A DNA stretch of 8,397 nt, taken from NCBI GenBank assembly GCA_947476765.1, contig CANJRK010000032.1, forward strand, positions 1-8,397, written 5' to 3'. Positions 5,511 through 8,397 of this stretch are shown here, in pieces. Both the position numbers and the translations under genes were made by a program. Under the pieces are notes generated by a model that worked only from the letters and a program-made list of their open reading frames with translations, was not told the origin of the DNA and ran no database searches. The first letter of the stretch is position 1; each line of letters opens with the position of its first letter. Origin of the DNA: Actinomycetota bacterium (GTDB lineage Bacteria; Actinomycetota; Actinomycetes; S36-B12; UBA5976).

Positions 5511-6398
5511 GTGCGTTTCAGTCGTTCCATAATCTATAGCCTCATCGCATCCCTAGCGGTTGCGTTGCTGGCATCAGTCCCAGCCAATGCCAAAGGTGGT
5601 AGCACAACCCCTGTATCGCAGTGGGCGACAAGTGCAGCAGCAGAAGATTATTACAGTGATGCCTTCTTACCTCAAAACGCTGCAGGTGCACCAGATGCAT
5701 CTGATTGTGATGGTGACGGGCTGTGGGCAACAGAGTTCAGAAGTGCGATCGCGTCAATTACGCTTACCTATGCATCCGCTGTGATTCCAACTGAAATTAA
5801 TGTTTACCAAAATAATGTGCAGGGTGCCATTGCGGAGATTGAGGTATCTGCAGACAACGTGAACTGGACATCGATTTATGAAGGCGATCCGACGACAGCT
5901 GTTGATGGTAGTTGCGACCCGCTGAAACAATATGATGACATTCTTTCAGTGCCAGTGACAAACGTCGATAAGGCTATCTCATACGTTCGAATTACGGTCG
6001 ATTCAAGAACTATAAATGATTGGGCTGAAATTGATGCAGTGCAACTCGTTTCTAATTCGGGAACTACCCAAAAACAAGCGGTAAGCAAGTCCAAGCACCG
6101 ATCGATTCAATTTGCCACAAGCACATCCTTACTGACTAAAAAGTCAAAGGCAGCAATTAAGTCGTCTGTGAAAAAGGCAGGGAAAAAAGGCACTTATGTG
6201 GTTACTGGATCAGCTGGTTTGATTGCTGGAGTTCCGGTAAAAAATGTGAGAGCACTTGCAAAGGAACGGGCATTAGTAGTTAGGTCTTACCTGATCAAAC
6301 TAGGTGTGAAGAAATCTAACATCACCATAAGGATCAAAATTGTTAAGCCGGGAATTTCGCCAAAGACCAAGTTGTTGGCGAAATATGTACTTACGTAA
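5511..6398 (+). CDS. Secreted protein with a discoidin-like beta-sandwich and a C-terminal OmpA-like domain
   Basis: The 295-residue product begins with a Sec signal peptide: basic MRFSR, a hydrophobic core at 7-21, and an AxA-type site with cleavage expected after Ala27 (PANA). Residues about 34-182 resemble galactose-binding/discoidin-like modules: SQWATSAAAEDYY, QNAAGAPDA, PTEINVYQN, then WAEIDAVQLV closing the module. They include an acidic stretch, DCDGDG, and cysteines at 66 and 135 that could pair. Residues about 196-295 resemble an OmpA-like domain: SIQFATSTSLLTKKSKAAIK, a beta segment TYVVTGSAG, then the helix LAKERALVVRSYLIKLGV, with a very lysine-rich surface. Arg253 could be the family's DAP-contacting Arg, but the usual partner Asp is not evident. 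Secretion is confident; cell-wall or sugar binding is inferred. It is the only gene between the tRNA repeats. Confidence 0.85.
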   Translation: MRFSRSIIYSLIASLAVALLASVPANAKGGSTTPVSQWATSAAAEDYYSDAFLPQNAAGAPDASDCDGDGLWATEFRSAIASITLTYASAVIPTEINVYQNNVQGAIAEIEVSADNVNWTSIYEGDPTTAVDGSCDPLKQYDDILSVPVTNVDKAISYVRITVDSRTINDWAEIDAVQLVSNSGTTQKQAVSKSKHRSIQFATSTSLLTKKSKAAIKSSVKKAGKKGTYVVTGSAGLIAGVPVKNVRALAKERALVVRSYLIKLGVKKSNITIRIKIVKPGISPKTKLLAKYVLT

Positions 6399-6507
6399 GT
6401 CGATAGCAAATCACGTGAGTGGGTCGGGTTCGAGCTGACTACTCATGGACTCGACTAACAGGTTGTGTATGAGTTTGGTGAATGTTCAAACCTTTGTCAC
6501 TGGTTGG

Positions 6508-6561
6508 ACGTTGGTCTGGTTATCGCCCAAAAGGCGTTAGTGCGCGGTTAGTGCCCAACGT
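6508..6561. repeat. Inverted repeat with inner hairpin downstream of the secreted-protein gene
   Basis: ACGTTGG (6508-6514) and CCAACGT (6555-6561) are perfect inverted copies that enclose a small CGCC-CAAAA-GGCG hairpin (6524-6536). The segment GTTAGTGC is also repeated directly within it. No T-run follows, so calling it a terminator would be weak. It may fold at the 3' end of the upstream transcript or of the opposing tRNA transcript. Confidence 0.35.
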
Positions 6562-6591
6562 ACATATGCAATGACAAAACTTCTTTACTTG

Positions 6592-6664
6592 TACGCCCGA
6601 GAGGACTCGAACCTCCAACCGACAGGGTAGAAACCTGGTGCTCTATCCATTGAGCTACGGGCGC
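6592..6664 (-). tRNA. tRNA-Arg (anticodon TCT)
   Basis: The minus strand folds into a full cloverleaf of 73 nt. The acceptor is GCGCCCG / CGGGCGT with a G1-U72 wobble, and the D arm is GCTC-AATGGATA-GAGC. The anticodon loop TTTCTAC gives anticodon TCT (6631-6629), decoding AGA and AGG. The T arm is GGAGG-TTCGAGT-CCTCT and the discriminator is A. CCA is not encoded. The outermost anticodon-stem pair (27-43) is a C-U mismatch, mildly unusual. The 3' end is repeated at 5137-5156, so this gene is the presumed integration target. Confidence 0.95.
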
Positions 6665-6690
6665 ATAATCCATTTGAGCCAGAGGGCTCT

Positions 6691-6711
6691 AATTAGATCG
6701 TAAATCTAATT
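6691..6711. repeat. 8-bp inverted repeat between tRNA-Arg and ettA
   Basis: AATTAGAT and ATCTAATT are perfect inverted copies 5 bp apart, placed in the 95-bp divergent spacer that must contain both promoters. A second small hairpin, GAGCC-AGAG-GGCTC, is at 6676-6689. The repeat could be an operator for either gene or a chance AT-rich palindrome. Confidence 0.4.
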
Positions 6712-6746
6712 CTATCCGCGGGAATAAGGCTTGGTTTTGCTCCCGT

Positions 6747-6752
6747 TAGACT
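6747..6752 (+). promoter_or_regulatory. -10 box of the ettA promoter
   Basis: TAGACT lies 7 nt before the ATG at 6760, close to the leaderless spacing seen at other genes here. It favours 6760 over the in-frame ATG at 6754, which would lie ahead of the predicted transcription start. Confidence 0.45.
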
Positions 6753-6759
6753 CATGATC

Positions 6760-8397
6760 ATGGCTGAGTTTATATATACCCTCGCAAAAGCACGTAAAGC
6801 CCATGGTGACAAGGTTATTTTGGACGACGTAACACTGTCGTTCCTGCCGGGCGCCAAGATTGGTGTGGTTGGTCCCAACGGTGCGGGTAAGTCCACACTG
6901 CTCAAGATCATGGCAGGCGTGGAGAAAATTTCAAACGGTGACGCAATGCTTTCACCTGGTTTTACGGTTGGCATGTTAGCTCAAGAGCCAAATCTGGATG
7001 ACTCCAAAAATGTTTTAGAAAATGTGCAAGAAGGTGTCGCTGAAACTATGGTGATGCTGGCACGTTTTAACGAAGTATCGGCCCAAATGGCAGACCCAGA
7101 TGCAGACTTTGATGCACTCATGGCTGAAATGGGAACATTACAAGAAGCAATCGATCACAAGAACGCTTGGGATCTAGATAATCAACTAGAACAAGCTATG
7201 GATGCGCTTCGTTGTCCACCAAGTGATGCTGACGTCAGCGTACTTTCCGGTGGCGAGCGTCGTCGTGTTGCGCTTTGCAAGCTGTTGTTGCAGCAGCCAG
7301 ACTTATTACTGCTTGATGAACCAACTAACCACCTTGATGCGGAAAGTGTTAACTGGCTAGAACAGCACCTGGAAAAATACCCAGGTACTGTAATTGCGAT
7401 TACTCACGATAGGTACTTCCTGGACAACGTTGCCCAATGGATTTTGGAACTCGACCGCGGTCGCGCTTACCCATACGAAGGCAACTATTCGACGTATTTA
7501 GAAAAGAAGCAAGCGCGCTTAAAAGTTGAAGGCGCCAAAGACGCAAAGTTATCTCGCCGATTACAAGAAGAACTTGAATGGGTGCGCTCGAACGCAAAAG
7601 CTCGTCAGACTAAGAGCCGCGCTCGACTTGAGCGATATGAAGAAATGGCAATCGAAGCCGAAAAGACTCGCAAGATGGACTTTGAAGAAATTCAGATTCC
7701 ACCTGGCCCACGCCTAGGTAATGTCGTAATCGAAGCCGACAATCTCGGTAAAGGTTTTGGCGATCGAATTTTGATGGATGACTTGTCATTTACGTTGCCA
7801 CGCAATGGCATCATCGGTGTGATCGGACCCAACGGTGTTGGTAAAACTACGCTCTTCCGGATGATTGTTGCTGCTGCCGAAGGTAATACCAGTGATGCGG
7901 ATTCGCAGCCAGATTCTGGTTCGCTTCGTGTTGGTGAAACCGTAAAGCTTTCCTATGTTGACCAGAGTCGATCTGGATTAGATCCAGCCAAGAACGTCTG
8001 GGAAGTTGTATCTGATGGCCTGGACTGGATTAAAGTCGGCGCAGTTGAAATGCCATCTCGTGCTTACATCGGTGCCTTTGGCTTCAAAGGCCCTGATCAG
8101 CAAAAGCCATCAGGAGTGCTTTCCGGTGGTGAGCGAAATCGTTTAAATCTGGCGCTAACTTTGAAGCAAGGTGGCAATGTATTGCTACTCGATGAACCAA
8201 CCAACGACCTTGACGTAGAAACTCTGGGATCACTGGAAAATGCCTTATTGGAATTTCCAGGATGCGCCGTGATTACCTCTCACGATCGCTGGTTCCTAGA
8301 CCGGATTGCAACTCACATTTTGGCTTACGAAGGTGATTCAACATGGTTCTGGTTTGAAGGAAACTTCGAGTCCTATGAAAAGAACAAGATTGATCGC
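6760..8397 (+). CDS. ettA: Energy-dependent translational throttle protein EttA (ABC-F ATPase), 3' end cut by the window
   Basis: EttA binds the ribosomal E site and gates entry into elongation according to ATP/ADP level. Two ABC domains are visible. NBD1 has Walker A GPNGAGKST (38-46), LSGGE (162-166) and LLLLDEPTNHLD with Glu187. NBD2 has GPNGVGKTT (356-364), LSGGE (454-458) and LLLDEPTNDLD with Glu479. The NBD1 arm lies around 92-150 and the charged inter-domain linker around 245-310. There is no membrane segment, as expected for ABC-F. The N-terminus MAEFIYTLAKARKAHGDK matches EttA starts, so ATG 6760 is chosen over 6754. The frame stays open for 546 codons to the window edge; the family runs to about 555-560, so only a few codons are missing. 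An extra stretch of about nine residues (near 371-382, AAAEGNTSDADS) follows Walker A of NBD2. Confidence 0.96.
   Translation, partial: MAEFIYTLAKARKAHGDKVILDDVTLSFLPGAKIGVVGPNGAGKSTLLKIMAGVEKISNGDAMLSPGFTVGMLAQEPNLDDSKNVLENVQEGVAETMVMLARFNEVSAQMADPDADFDALMAEMGTLQEAIDHKNAWDLDNQLEQAMDALRCPPSDADVSVLSGGERRRVALCKLLLQQPDLLLLDEPTNHLDAESVNWLEQHLEKYPGTVIAITHDRYFLDNVAQWILELDRGRAYPYEGNYSTYLEKKQARLKVEGAKDAKLSRRLQEELEWVRSNAKARQTKSRARLERYEEMAIEAEKTRKMDFEEIQIPPGPRLGNVVIEADNLGKGFGDRILMDDLSFTLPRNGIIGVIGPNGVGKTTLFRMIVAAAEGNTSDADSQPDSGSLRVGETVKLSYVDQSRSGLDPAKNVWEVVSDGLDWIKVGAVEMPSRAYIGAFGFKGPDQQKPSGVLSGGERNRLNLALTLKQGGNVLLLDEPTNDLDVETLGSLENALLEFPGCAVITSHDRWFLDRIATHILAYEGDSTWFWFEGNFESYEKNKIDR

Larger units (their letters stand above)
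5137..6610. mobile_element. Putative small tRNA-Arg-integrated element or its remnant
   Basis: The 1.4-kb stretch is bracketed by direct repeats of the tRNA-Arg 3' end (5137-5156 and 6591-6610). It holds one protein gene, at 5511-6398, flanked by noncoding DNA rich in inverted repeats. The left noncoding part, 5157-5510, is 354 bp with no credible gene; it contains the inverted repeats near 5206-5266 and the promoter at 5381. The right part, 6399-6590, contains only weak hairpins. No integrase or excisionase is present, so the unit would have to be non-autonomous or decayed. Boundaries are inferred only from the repeats. Confidence 0.45.

Noticed and set aside
6469..6540. Possible 23-residue plus-strand peptide (ATG to TAG) downstream of the secreted-protein gene
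   Set aside because: No Shine-Dalgarno or leaderless -10 at the right spacing, no family resemblance, and it overlaps the inverted-repeat region; probably chance.
6754..6759. Alternative ettA start two codons upstream (MIMAEF)
   Set aside because: The predicted leaderless -10 and the family N-terminus MAEFIYT both favour 6760.
1..8397. CRISPR array or tandem-repeat system
   Set aside because: No regularly spaced direct repeats were found; the only notable direct repeat is the tRNA 3'-end pair.

Overview
The window looks like chromosomal DNA of a moderate-GC actinobacterium, possibly a free-living freshwater type. The basis is protein-level: the oligoribonuclease, agmatinase-like ureohydrolase, FeS-type photolyase and EttA all read like actinobacterial versions. 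Most genes that begin a transcript also have a TAnnnT -10 box 5-7 nt before the start codon and no Shine-Dalgarno, as expected for leaderless transcripts. The lineage is an inference from remembered family sequences, not a search.

Layout from left to right. Positions 1-71 hold a small hairpin downstream of orn. The orn gene (72-683, minus) is divergent from a small DUF3955-type membrane protein (774-968, plus). Next come an agmatinase-family ureohydrolase (1009-2025) and an aromatic-amino-acid-decarboxylase-like PLP enzyme (2078-3526), probably co-transcribed. The decarboxylase converges on, and overlaps by 30 bp, a FeS-type photolyase/cryptochrome gene (3497-4972, minus). Immediately upstream of the photolyase, sharing a GTGA stop/start, is a 46-codon DUF2256 zinc-ribbon gene (4969-5109, minus).

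From 5137 to 6664 the window looks like a small inserted unit. A tRNA-Arg(TCT) gene lies at 6592-6664 (minus). An exact 20-bp copy of its 3' end, 27 of 30 bp when extended, lies in the same orientation at 5137-5156, just upstream of the DUF2256-photolyase operon. Between the copies are one secreted-protein gene (5511-6398) with a near-consensus TTGACA-17-TAATTT promoter and a structured leader, plus several inverted repeats. No integrase is visible. This fits a minimal non-autonomous or decayed tRNA-targeted element; without it, the tRNA would lie 28 nt upstream of the DUF2256 start.

The window ends in ettA (6760 to beyond 8397), a translation-throttle ABC-F ATPase missing only its last few codons. 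The genes do not form one pathway. The two clear functional units are the ureohydrolase-decarboxylase pair (amine/guanidine metabolism) and the DUF2256-photolyase pair (light-dependent DNA repair or photoreception). orn, tRNA-Arg and ettA are housekeeping RNA and translation genes.
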